Shown: positions 35,220 to 46,255, counted from the first letter of the stretch. The stretch is 64,000 nucleotides of DNA from Paratinospora sagittata (GCA_035771175.1 CM069590.1:53406024-53470023), one strand, 5' to 3'. Numbers and translations: made by a program. The notes: a model not told the origin generated them from the letters alone.

Positions 35220-35292
35220 CTTCATATAAGACAAGTGATGTTGTCACGTCCTGACCGCAGCCAGAACGTGGGCGCACCACCGCAGTGGAGAA

Positions 35293-35523
35293 CGCCAGCC
35301 CCGTATCTCACAATATTGTCATATCGCCATTTTGCAACCTAACCGCAGCTGGTCTACATCGAAACGATTATTTGTCTGCCACTATTCATAAATAGTGCAG
35401 GGCCTCCTTAGGAATCGAACTCAAGACCTCCCTTAAGGAGTTAGATTTCGCATTCCTAGTAGCCACTGAACCATAAGGAGTTAGATTTCGCATTCCTAGT
35501 AACCACTGAGCCAATGGTTCAGT
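35293..35523 (-). mobile_element. tRNA-derived SINE-like arm, left half of palindrome
   Basis: On the minus strand it carries an A-box-like TGGCTCAGTGG (about 35503-35515) and a B-box-like GTTCGATTCC (about 35411-35420), the internal Pol III promoter of tRNA-derived SINEs. Positions 35293-35464 are the reverse complement of 37316-37487 over 172 bp. Positions 35465-35523 add a partial repeat of the head region. Confidence 0.6.
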
Positions 35524-35528
35524 GGCTA

Positions 35529-36747
35529 TGTCACGACGTCCCTGACGTAGGCTGACGTCATGACCGGCACAATGTACTATACACTATACATACATGTATA
35601 TAGTATACAATACACTGTCAGCCTTCACATACTCTCACAATCCATCCCAAACTTACAGAAATTTTTTTTTTCTTTATATACCACACATCAAATCCAATAT
35701 AGATCTCCATAATCATTCCATTCATTCCACAAATGAAATTTATACATGACATCATTCCAAGCATTATATAAGATTACCACACAACCCATCTAGGTGATAG
35801 TATATGTATAGTATGTACGTACACGTACTAGACGAAGGTTCACGTGTCACGGAGTTTTCCTTTTCCCTTTAAATTAATACCTAAAATGTTGGAGGAAATA
35901 GGGTGAGCAATCAACAGCTCAGTGAATATAGTTCTTGAAATGACAATTATATACATTTATAGAAATATGACATTTAAAATCATTTCAAACACTTATTCAA
36001 CACATGCATCATTCAATGAATATATTGTACATGTCAACATCATAAATTTCATGAATTTTCAAAACACAATGCACAAACTCCCTCCTCCGCAAGGCAAGAG
36101 AGCGGGTCTAACCCTTGTATGGTCGTACAAGGTAGACACAGCCTCTCATTACCCAATTCAATAACACAATGCATAATCTCCCTCCTCCGCAAGGCAAGAG
36201 AGCGGGTCTAACCCTTGTATGGCCGTTACAAGGTAGCCACAACCTCTCATTACCCAATTAACAGTCATTTGGATCCCAACGAAATGACAATGAGGAATCG
36301 CAAAGCCTCATCATTACAAACTCCAATTGCTAAAAATCAGTTTGCATGATCCATAAAACTCAATGCATTATATATAAATATAACATGCATACAATCAAAC
36401 ATTTTATAGGCGTACAATGCCATACAAGAACCAAATCAAGAAAACTATACTCACAGTGGTTACACGGGTTTTCTAATTCAACCGCTAAAATCGAGCAACA
36501 ATAGGGCTTCCTCAAGAGAGTTTATCCATGCCCTTAAGCTCTCATTTTAAACACTAAAATTAATCATAGATTATCATGAGAATCATTATTTATCTTATCG
36601 GTAGCTACGAAAAATATCAAATTATCCAAAAGTCACGATCTTAGTATCGAAACGTCCGGAATTCTGTTCTCTACGAATCTATGATTTCATGTTCACAGTA
36701 CTATTCATTTTTTTACTTTTTACTATTCACTTTTACTATTCACTTTT

Positions 36748-36778
<31 letters not shown>

Positions 36779-37315
36779 TTTTACTTTTACTATTTACTAT
36801 TCACCATTTACTATGTACTATTCACATTTACTATTTACTATTCACATTTACTATTTACTATTTACTATTCTCCTTCTTCTCTCTGTTTCTCTCGTTCTTC
36901 TCTCTGCAGCTTCTCTTATTTTTTTGTTTTTTTGTTGCTGCAACTCATTTCATCTCTCTTCTTTATTCTTCCTTTTTTTTTTTAATGACTTTTGTTTTTA
37001 TATTATTCTAGTTGCCACACGTTGGAAGCAACTAGTATGATATTTTTTATTTTTATTTTTATTTTTTTTATTTCTTTAGATTTATATATCCAAACGATTC
37101 CATGCACCTTGACTCTCTTTATTAACTAACTCCTCATCTTAAATCATACTATTCATTTATTCATTAAATCATACTTCAATCCACATTTTTTAATTAAATC
37201 ATACACGCGTATATTTAGTGCATACGTATCAAATATGTATACTATCACGCGTATATATATCTCGATATACGCGTACTTCAACGTATATATGTAATTAAAT
37301 TTACGGGGTGTTACA
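35529..37315 (-). mobile_element. Solo LTR, family 2, copy 2 (1,787 bp), nested
   Basis: Starts TGTCACGACGTCCCTGACG and ends TTTACGGGGTGTTACA. GGCTA duplications lie at 35524-35528 and 37316-37320. Its reverse complement is collinear with 32265-34290. It sits at the centre of the SINE-like palindrome, so it is the youngest layer of this nest. The heptamer tract at 36700-36870 is strongly expanded compared with copy 1. Confidence 0.85.
36700..36870. repeat. Expanded heptamer minisatellite in family 2 LTR
   Basis: Tandem ACTATTC/ACTTTT/ACTATTT variants for about 170 bp. The homologous tract in the other copy (33020-33085) has only a few units. The open frames across it (the Tyr/Phe/Thr-rich ones) are repeat artefacts. 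Confidence 0.85.
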
Positions 37316-37487
37316 GGCTACTAGGAATGCGAAATCTAACTCCTTAAGGGAGGTCTTGAGTTCGAATCCTAGGGAGGCCCTGCCCTATTCATGAATAGTG
37401 GCAGACAAATAATCGTTTCGATGTAGACCAGCTGCGGTTGAGTTGCAACATGGCGATATGACAATATTGTGAGATACGGGGCTGGCG
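37316..37487 (+). mobile_element. tRNA-derived SINE-like arm, right half of palindrome
   Basis: Reads GGCTACTAGGAATGCGAAAT and a B-box-like GAGTTCGAATCC (37358-37369), ending GATACGGGGCTGGCG. It is an inverted copy of 35293-35464 with few differences. Confidence 0.6.
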
Positions 37488-40078
37488 ACATAATATCAAA
37501 AGGTACTAAACAAAACTATCCACCGTATTAATCATCAAAGACATACACATAAAGTCCAAAATTGTGGGTACAAATAAAAACCGTCATAAGCCCACATGGT
37601 CTATCTAACAAGTCCCAACTCACCCATACTACAATGTAGTAAGTATTATAATTACATAATCCAAAATATAATACTTCATAATTCACGGTGCCCAGTGAAT
37701 AGAATTCAAATATGCTATCAATACTCATCAATAAATATCATGTATGCATGTCAATGTGTAGCATGATTAAAAGCTCATAACATATAGATATCAAACATTT
37801 ATAATAAGTTCGATGCAAGTAAAAGCTTATCAATTTGGATCCACATTCTACATGCATTGGGTTACTAGTGCACGTCTATTTCACCGTACCGTTGACCCCA
37901 ATCATGTTTACTTTGGGTTACTAGTGCACGTCTATTTCACCGTACCGTTGACCCCAATCTTTCTCCTTTCCTAAAACCCTCCTATGACAAGGTTAAGTCC
38001 CCCTATTAGCCAGATAGATGGGCCCAACCAAAGTCATAAGGTTTTCTCAAATCAATGCATCATTCAAAACATTAGAACACATTCATGCTTTCAACATACA
38101 ATATATATAAGTGATATGATGACATAAAAGATAAAATCATAAATGAAGTCTACTCACAACCAAGCCTCGCAACATTATTTAACCACACACGACCACCAAA
38201 CCGAATCAAGATCCTGAAACATACATCAATATCCTACCATACATCAATTTCTATGCTCAATCACATAGACATTACACATCAACCCTAAATCAGCCCACAT
38301 ATAAACAATAGGCCTAAATCCCATCTAATCCCATCATTCAACTCAAACCACATGACTTAGGCCTCTAATGCATAGTTCTCATACATAAACCATTCTATTA
38401 ATCAAAAATACTGATTTTCAATTCCTTAGGCATAAACATGCCCAAATTGGGTCACTTGATCACAAGTAGGCTTAACCCATGATATGGTCACAACCACCAA
38501 ATCAGTAGCATAATCAACCCTAATCATGCTTAATTAAACATAAGTTGCATCAATTCAATGATTCTAGGCCAAAAGCATCAAAAACCCTAAAATATGAAAA
38601 TTTTCATACTTAGGCCATATTGCCGATTTACACTAGGTCACCATGTTCAGCCATGTATATCACTGATTTTGCATCATGGGTTCATCAACAATGGAAACTA
38701 GGTCAACATAGTTGACATGCAAGCTATTTGGAAAGGTCTAAGTTCATATTCTAAATTTAGGTCTAATACAAGCAACCCTACCAATTCTTCATTTAATATT
38801 CTGTTCAGATGTATCAATCTACCAACAAAAATATGTAGTCACAAAAGCAACCGTACAGATTGAAGTATGTGAAGAAACAAACCTTCTGTCCAAATATCAT
38901 CCCAATCCAACGGTGGATCGAAAAGATAAGTACCTTTGATGAACAAGTCTCTAATCAGACAATTTCTCCTTTCCTGCTGCAAATACTCAAACTCAGATGA
39001 CTATATCACACAAAATACTATATGCATAAACATCTCCACCGTTAAGAATACATAAATATCAGTTATAAATTACATACACAAATTTGATATCAATCCAACG
39101 GTAGATTGAGGAGATCTACAAGTTTGAGAGAAACGGCACGAGAAATCTAGACTTTCCGACCAGCTTTGTTTGAGAGGTTAGAACTCTCAGACGAAACCTG
39201 AAAGCAAGATCTCCACCGTTTAGAATGCAGAAATATCAGTTGTACACTACATACCCATATTTTATATCCATCCAACGGTAGATTAAGGATATCTAGAAGT
39301 TTGAGAAAAACGGCGCGAGAAATCCAAACTTTCTGACCAGCTTTGTTTGAGAGATTAGATCTCTTAGACGAAACCTCTGATCAAGATTTCCACCGACCAG
39401 AATGAATAACCATAAGCTACGAACTTGCTGAAATATTTTGAGCTCAATCTGACCATATATCCCAAAGATCCCCCTCTTTGATGAAAACGTCGCAGAGATC
39501 TTCCTCCTGCAACTCCCTCCTTCTTTCTCTTCTTCTTTCCTTTCTTTTCTTTTCTTTCTCTTCTTTTTTTCCTTTCTCTCCACTCACCTCTTTCTAGCAC
39601 TTCCTTGATTCTCTCCTTGATTTCCTCCACTCATTTTAACACTTCCTTGAGGGCATGGGACACTTGTCCACTTTCATGCACCAACTTTCACATGTGTTGG
39701 TCTCATACTACCCATACCAACCACATGTACTTTAACCAATTTCATGCTTCCATGTATTTTAAATGTCCAATCTATTTAATACACCAAATTTTCATTCTCA
39801 TTTATCCTTTTATTCAATCAATCCTAACTCATATCAATTCATGGTTTAATGGGCCCATGCATAAATAATAACATATGCATTATAATTTAATTTAACATGA
39901 CCCATATACAATTTATGATACACATATTTATATACATTATCAAGCATCAACTATACAAACATTAAATAACCATCAAACAAACACTAAACATATCAAGGCA
40001 ACGCATAGAGTTTGGGCAAAGTGCAATTGGGTTATGGGCTAGATGAAATAATTTTCGGGACGTCACAGATGTGATATG

Positions 40079-40680
40079 TGAAATAAATGCAAGAGATTGA
40101 TATAAATAAAATTTGTTAAATAAAAAATGCCACATGTACAACTCTTTCAATCAACATACAATAGTAGGCAATACTATCTTTTTGTGATGCAAATAATCTA
40201 GAGACATATGTACCTCTACTCTATATATCTATCTATATCTATTACTATATCCATTAATCTATCTATATCTATAATATATACTATAACTCACTCCAAAGAA
40301 GGCTCCTCAGCGCGCCACGCACTCCCCACTTTCATACCTTCATATTGATTTTTCTTAAACGGATGAGACCCCACCTTCATACCTTACCTTCATATTGATT
40401 TTTCTTAAATTCTTAAATGGATAAGACCCCACCTTCATACCTTCATATTGATTTTTCTTAAATGGATGAGACAAATTGTCCACCGCTTTTGACTTATCGC
40501 CAAATCCCCAATGAATTATGACACATTCATATCTTCATATTGATTTTTCTTAAATGGATGAGACAAATTGGCCGGCGGCTTTTGACTTATCTAAATACTA
40601 TTTCTTCAAATCATTCAATATATAATAAAATAACCCAAAAAAAAAATTAAGCCTAACTATTTTACTATCATTAACCAAGA
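40079..40680 (+). repeat. Helitron-like 5' end region upstream of RPA-like fragment
   Basis: Contains a TCTATCTATATC-rich start and the shared 5' motif at 40281-40320 (AACTCACTCCAAAGAAGGCT). A roughly 60-bp unit containing CCTTCATATTGATTTTTCTT is then tandemly repeated about four times between 40335 and 40570. Confidence 0.55.
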
Positions 40681-41083
40681 TATAAGTTGCAAGTTCAAGT
40701 TGAAGATAGTTCTACGTCTACGACATTTGTTATTTTTGATAGAGTTGCAGAGAATATATTACAAAAGCCCCTTTCAAAAGATTATAATGATCTCAATCAG
40801 ATACATAAAGGGTTCACATAATATTTTATATATCTATGACCCTTACAATTCTGCTATCAAAGTATTACTTATTTAATTTTTTTTAATACTAACAGGATGA
40901 TATACAGAAAAAATTGTTTGCATCCTGTGAACCATTGATAGGGCAAAGTTATATCTTCAAGGTAAAACTTAACCGCTATAACCTAATAGATGGCAATGAA
41001 AATTATGTCGTCTCGAATATGTTACACGACGAATTAGAGGATGTCACCTCACCAAGACGAAGCACTGAGAATTACGATAATAG
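40681..41083 (+). pseudogene. Replication protein A (RPA70-like) OB-fold gene fragment, two exons
   Basis: Exon-like piece one (from 40681) reads YKLQVQVEDSSTSTTFVIFD and RVAENILQK. Piece two (40896-41083, after a TAACAG acceptor) reads KLFASCEPLIGQSYIFKVK then LNRYNLIDGNENYVVSNM. This is the order found in the C-terminal OB fold of RPA large-subunit-like proteins: a YKL-V-V-D--TTF-IFD strand set, then an LIG--YIFK-K motif. The zinc ribbon and upstream OB folds are missing, and it merges directly into repeat unit A at about 41078. RPA-like genes are known passengers of plant Helitrons, which fits the surroundings. It is a remnant, probably not functional. Confidence 0.6.
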
Positions 41084-41731
41084 GCATGTTTATTTTGACT
41101 TTCCTTTGCTCTTAATCTTCATCTTACTATTATATAATATTCAAACGAAAGAATTTTGTTTTTTTTTTAACTTGAGTGTTGCTACATTTCTAGAGTTAGA
41201 ATTATTGCAAATATTCCTGTTACCAATCGAATAATGGAAAAACTTATATTGTTATCAATATCATATTATATGCTTATATATAAACTTGAATAATGATAAT
41301 GTCCTTTCCAAATACAGGGTTGACCTGCGTGGTATGTGAATTACATTGATTATTTTTTGTATGCTGGGTTTTATTTGAGAGAAGATGAAAGAACTTGGTG
41401 TATAGGTAGAGTATATAGGTATTAGTTGCATTGGAATTTATATTAAAATTACTATTGGTGTGGTAGTAGTAGTATGTAGGGTAGTACTATAAGCATCTTG
41501 AAATAAGTAAGGAAGTGATACCGTATAATAACAAATCATTGCACTAAATTGATCATAGACTAGACTTTTAGAGTTCTTTTCTTAAGTCAAGTTGTCATCT
41601 TTATGTCAAGTTCTTCTTCTTATAAGGTCCCAACAATATACTCACTCCAAAAAAGACTCATCCGCATGTCACGCACTCCCACCTTCATACCTTCATGTTG
41701 ATTTTTCTTAAATAGATGAGACCTCACCTTC

Positions 41732-41732
<1 letters not shown>

Positions 41733-41776
<44 letters not shown>
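41733..41776. repeat. (TA)n microsatellite
   Basis: About 22 uninterrupted TA units inside element H2. Confidence 0.9.
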
Positions 41777-41778
<2 letters not shown>

Positions 41779-42194
41779 TGAGAAATGTTAACAAAAATAA
41801 TTTTTTTCCTTCAGTTTGGTATATGCATTGTCAATACCTCTCACTATTTGTTTTTTCCTTTTCTTTCATCTCTTTCTTCTTTTGTTTTCTTTCTTAACCA
41901 CTCCTCCTTTTCATCTCTCCAGCGATCAGCTTCAACATATGTAATGACTTTGACTTTGACTAGCTGTTCATTTTATTTATATATGTTATAAGTTTCCAAA
42001 CTCATTTCGTTGTTGCATCATCATATATGTAATGTTAGTCATCATTTTGTCATATTTATGTACTTATAAAGGTTGTAAATAAATGCATGACTATGAGTTT
42101 TACATTATCTAATTTGATGGTATTTTATTAATAGAAGCTTTAAAAGAAATAGAATGATTTTTCTTTTTGTTTGCAAAATTTCATGCATCATAAA

Positions 42195-42660
42195 TTTCCA
42201 TAATTTTAACAGGAATATTTGCATAATTCTAACTCTAGAAATGTAGCAACAGTCAAGTTATAAAAAAACAAAATTCTTCGTTTGAATATTATATAATAGT
42301 AAGATGGAGATTAGGAGCAAAGGAAAGTCAAAATAAACATGCATTTTATTGAGTTCAAAAAGTTATGTGAACATTATATGTAAAATAATGAAGAGAAGGA
42401 ATGGTAGTTTAAAAATGTACGCAAAACATTCAAGAGATGCGCTAACCTTGAATGTTTTCTTTAAGGAAAAATCAATATGAAGGTATGAAGGTGGGGAGTG
42501 CGTGGCACGCTGTAACAGGAATATTTGCATAATTCTAACTCTAGAAATGTAGCAACACTCAAGTTATAAAAAAACAAAAGTCTTCGTTTGAATATTATAT
42601 AATAGTAAGATGGAGATTATGAGCAAAGAAAAGTCAAAATAGACATGTCTATTATTAAGT
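42195..42660 (-). repeat. Two inverted partial copies of repeat unit A
   Basis: AACAGGAATATTTGCATAAT, then CTCTAGAAATGTAGCAACA, appears twice (about 42208 and 42511). Each is the reverse complement of the 28680-28870 part of unit A. Together with 41078-41425 they create long inverted repeats within 1.5 kb. Confidence 0.7.
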
Positions 42661-43060
42661 TCATGCATCATAAATTGAGTCTATAATAATATTATTTTAT
42701 TAACGCTACCCATCGGACGAGGCTACAAACTTGTGAAATTTAATTTCACCTCAAGGAGATTTTTTTTTTTTTTTTTGGACAAGGTCACCTCAAGGAGATT
42801 TGATCTTTACCATGAGTAGAGGTAGGATTGGAATTGATTACTAAAAATTGTAGGTGGATTAACCCATTTTCACTAAAAAAAAGTGCTTTTAAGAAGTTTA
42901 ACATATCATTATAACTTTACAATATAGTTTTTTTTTTTATTTTTATCTCGGTGATTAAAAAAATGAGAAAAATGATAGACAGTAAAATAATTTTTATTTA
43001 AGTAATATTTTTTCTTGCTCGTGCAAATTGACTTGTATTAATATAGATAGATATAGATGA

Positions 43061-46000
43061 TATATATAGATATATTTTATAAACAAGCATATATAAATAT
43101 CAAAATACATAATTTTAAGGAGTCGATTATATATGATAGTGCTTCTAATTCTTGGGTTGATTTAATTTAATTTTCAGTTTTGATGTATTATTAGATATTT
43201 AATTACGGCAATTACTTTTTTGGCTAATTAAAATTTTCTTACTAAAATATTGTCCTAAAGCATTTTATTATATATGTGTATAGTTCACTTATTATCACTA
43301 AGTAATACTGATTTACCCACTTAGTATTCCTTTATTTTTTATTGCCAATGTTATTATTCAGCCATTACAGTTTATGTTCTTTATAATATTTGTTTTATTT
43401 TCAATACATACACACATATATTAAAAAGAACTGTGTAGGGGGCATTGAACAACTATATATGACAGAAGATGGCGTGTCTTCTGTCATATAAATGGATAAG
43501 ATTTGGACTCAGCACTTAAGATGCCAAACTACTCAACCAAGATGTAATTAACAAGAATAATAATATTTCTAGATAAACATTTGTACATTAATTCTCAGTC
43601 CAACAATAATATAAAATAAAATTCCCATTCGCCCTTTTCAAGATCTCTATCTGAACTTTTACATCAATATCTTTGTAAGTCATTTCCTTTAATTATAACA
43701 AATTAAAAAGAAAAAAAAGAAAGAGAGAGAGACTAGAAAAAACTATTCAATATGAGGAAAAGTTGATAACTGTACTTCAAGTCTTCCAATAATAATAATA
43801 ATATATAAATTAAAATAATAATATCACTTTGAAAGAAAAGTTACATGTATATGGTTGTGAAAATCATAACGCATGGGATGGCTTTTTCAACAAAGGCAAT
43901 TTATTATTTTCTCACACCCATGATTGCAAGCTGCATACCCTCCAAAGTGTTTTAAATTATCAATTAATTTCAAGGATGAGTGGTGGAATTGAACCATGCG
44001 CGAGTGACTCAACTTCCACGACCACCCTCCCTCGTGTTATTGTTTTTTCTATTCTATGAGATAATATTTATAAAAGATATGAGATGACGCTCGTGCCATT
44101 GAAGCGTGGGAATAGAAATATATATATATATATATAAATGACGTAACTTAAGGTTGATTAAACTTAAACACCACTAGTTAATGATAATAATAAATTTGAG
44201 ATGTAGACCAAGTTGGAAAGAGTAGAAATAGATCACTTAGAAAATGGGGGTCACTAACTAGATGGTCGTTTTCAAGGGAGGAACGCCTTAAATTGGTTAA
44301 TTAATAATTGATTGGCAATATTAAATTTCAAGATCGAAATCAATATTATTTTGTAAAGTTCATATATGCTGTATCATCATCAAAGTTGGTATGATTAAAT
44401 TAATGAAAGGAACTTGATCTCATCAAGTACTAGAATTAATATCGAATTTGATGCTGATGCTGCTAATTAATTATAAGTAACCACTGACTGTTGTAAGTAC
44501 TATGATGTGGCAAGCTAGCGCTTTTTTTTTTTCCTTTCTTTGTGATTTGAATTATACGTATATAATTCATTGGATCACTGCAAGGTACTAATTAAGTAGA
44601 GTTCATATATAATTCTTTGTTTAATAACCATAAAAAGGCATATTAAAAAAGGACAAATTGATGAATCTCAATAGGTCTTGATAACCAAGTTTAGGCTCAA
44701 TGTGGGTTTTACTCAAAAAGACTATATACTAATTATTTAGGGTTATCTCAACTTATATTTCATTTAAAGAACTTGTTAAGAGACTATTATTTCAATCAGA
44801 ACAATCCCAACAAACATATATATGTATATATATATATAGAAGGGTAATGTCCTACACATTGAATGCACTAGGATACCTATATTTCTTAGCCTCTTTCATT
44901 TCAAAATAACTTAATTAATTTAGAATTCTTCTTAGTTGTGATCATAATAATCAAATTTAATTTTCACATGTAATAGTATAAGGTAAATTAGAATTTAAAA
45001 AATATTAAAATGACATCAAAAGTGGACGTCACTTTTATATATATATATATATACTGTTGGATTGTCTTGTATGATATAAGAAATATATATTTTAAGATAA
45101 TTTAATAATAGTAATATACTCTTTAAATGTTAATATATTATCATTCTTAATATATAAGCCTTACTTTATCTAATACATTATTATAAAAAATAAATAATAA
45201 TAGCAAAAGAACAGCATAAAACAAAAGAAAAACACAGCAATAAAAAAGTTAGATGTGACGGCCTTGCTAAATCAATTAATAAAAGCTTAACTTAAGTGGA
45301 TTGAGGAAAATCTGTGAAGGATCCTCCCTAGTCTCATCCAACAACCTGGGCATATATGCCGCACGTGAAAACATTGCTTTTTCTTGAGCATGTGGGCCCA
45401 CTTGCACATGAGGATTTTTTAAAATTATTTTGTCATTCATTTTTTTTTTTTTTTTTTTTACCTATATCTATATTAGTTATAAAAATATAATTATGTATAT
45501 GTAATCATATTTCATGGCTTAATATATGTAACACATTATTCAATTAAGGATCATAAAATCTTTATTCTGTGAGAGGCAATATTATTGTACTAATATACTA
45601 CAAATCTAATATACAAAAGATAGATTTATTATAGCTTTTAAAAAGTGTGTTGTTTTGTTTAATTAAAAAGTAAAAATCTGATGCAACGGGGCCTTGTAGC
45701 AATTGAAAAGCTATTATTGTACTAATAGCTTTTTAATCCTTCCAACATTTGACAACATAAGAATAAAATAAAGTAGTGACGTACATATTCTAAAGCTCCT
45801 TAAGCATGCATAGTGATTGACCGACCACGATGCGATTCAAGTTTAAATCATTTGAGTGACATATTTACCTCCTGAGTCATTTACAAAGGAAAATGTTTAA
45901 AGAATATACAAATTATTAAATGGTCTTAAATAATGTATTATCACATTAAATTATATGTTAATTATGTAATTTAAGGTAATATTATATAATTTAAAATAAT

Positions 46001-46255
46001 TCAATAACTCTTAATTACAAGTAAGTAGGCCTAAAGTAACTTATTACATTAAATTATAGCTGTGATTATACAAGTAAGTAGGCCTAAAGTAACTTATAAC
46101 CATTTTAAAAACAAGATGTATTAATATACGAGGAATGTTAAAAGTGACGTCATATCGCTGTGATAATACAAGTAAGTAGGCATAAAGTAACTTATAACCA
46201 TTGACGTAATATCAGATGCTAACATTATTTTTTGTCGCTCATATCTAACCTTTTT
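43061..46255. other. AT-rich spacer downstream of the BAHD gene
   Basis: No supported exon. It contains short TA microsatellites (about 44120, 44817, 45038) and poly-T runs. At 46017, 46069 and 46168 a roughly 27-bp unit (ACAAGTAAGTAGGCCTAAAG) is repeated just downstream of the BAHD stop codon. The 43829-44059 open frame shows no family features. Confidence 0.4.
46017..46200. repeat. Three-copy 27-bp spaced repeat
   Basis: ACAAGTAAGTAGGCCTAAAG then TAACTTA at 46017, 46069 and 46168. The last two copies extend over GCTGTGAT before the unit and TAACCATT after it. Confidence 0.75.

Larger units (their letters stand above)
35242..40067 (-). mobile_element. Solo LTR, family 1, copy 2, with nested insertions
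   Basis: Starts TGTCACGTCCTGACC and ends TTTTCGGGACGTCACA, with GATGT target duplications at 35237-35241 and 40068-40072. From 37488 to 40067 it is collinear with 23025-25800 of copy 1, with two internal deletions. The first about 50 bp differ from copy 1. Between 35293 and 37487 it is interrupted by a SINE-like palindrome, itself split by a family 2 LTR. No gag/pol is visible. Confidence 0.82.
41636..42734 (+). mobile_element. Non-autonomous Helitron-like element H2
   Basis: Shares its 5' end (ACTCACTCCAAAAAAGACTC), pyrimidine-rich body (41815-41940), AAACTCATTTCGTTGTTGCA and 3' end (CATCGGACGAGGCTACAAAC then TTGT) with H1. It also has an internal inverted insertion at about 42195-42660, two consecutive inverted copies of part of unit A, making it longer than H1. 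Confidence 0.55.
20700..43060. mobile_element. Helitron-rich nested transposon block
   Basis: This 22-kb block has no intact gene. Its framework is repeated Helitron-like sequence. Five copies of a 5' end motif (about AACTCACTCCAAAG, then CTCCTCAGCGCGCCAC) lie at 20741, 29332, 30079, 40281 and 41636. Two 3' ends with a hairpin then CTTGT lie at 30046-30074 and 42706-42734. The framework also carries long direct duplications, inverted duplications, host gene fragments and four solo LTRs with intact target duplications. No Rep/helicase coding sequence was found, so these would be non-autonomous copies. The Helitron label rests on end structure plus gene-fragment content; the individual repeats are directly visible. 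Confidence 0.6.

Noticed and set aside
36681..37040. Two overlapping plus-strand frames of about 100-119 codons, Tyr/Thr/Phe-rich
   Set aside because: They read through the ACTATTC-type minisatellite of a solo LTR. Composition follows the repeat; no domain.
32265..37315. Reading the two family 2 copies as a pair of LTRs of one element
   Set aside because: They are in opposite orientation with different target duplications (ATTGC, GGCTA).
37316..37487. Possible tRNA gene because of GTTCGAATCC
   Set aside because: No acceptor or anticodon stems can be drawn and the segment exists as an inverted pair; a tRNA-derived SINE fits better.
39293..39630. Minus-strand Lys/Glu/Arg-rich frames of about 90 codons (also at 25042-25317)
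   Set aside because: Product of the CT-rich tract of the family 1 LTR read on its sense strand. Not aligned in frame between the two LTR copies beyond the repeat.
22882..40067. Reading the two family 1 copies as the 5' and 3' LTRs of one giant element
   Set aside because: Each copy has its own distinct 5-bp target duplication (TTCGG, GATGT), and the DNA between them is Helitron-like without gag/pol. They are independent insertions.
43829..44059. 76-codon plus-strand frame
   Set aside because: No family motif and AT-rich surroundings; chance open frame.
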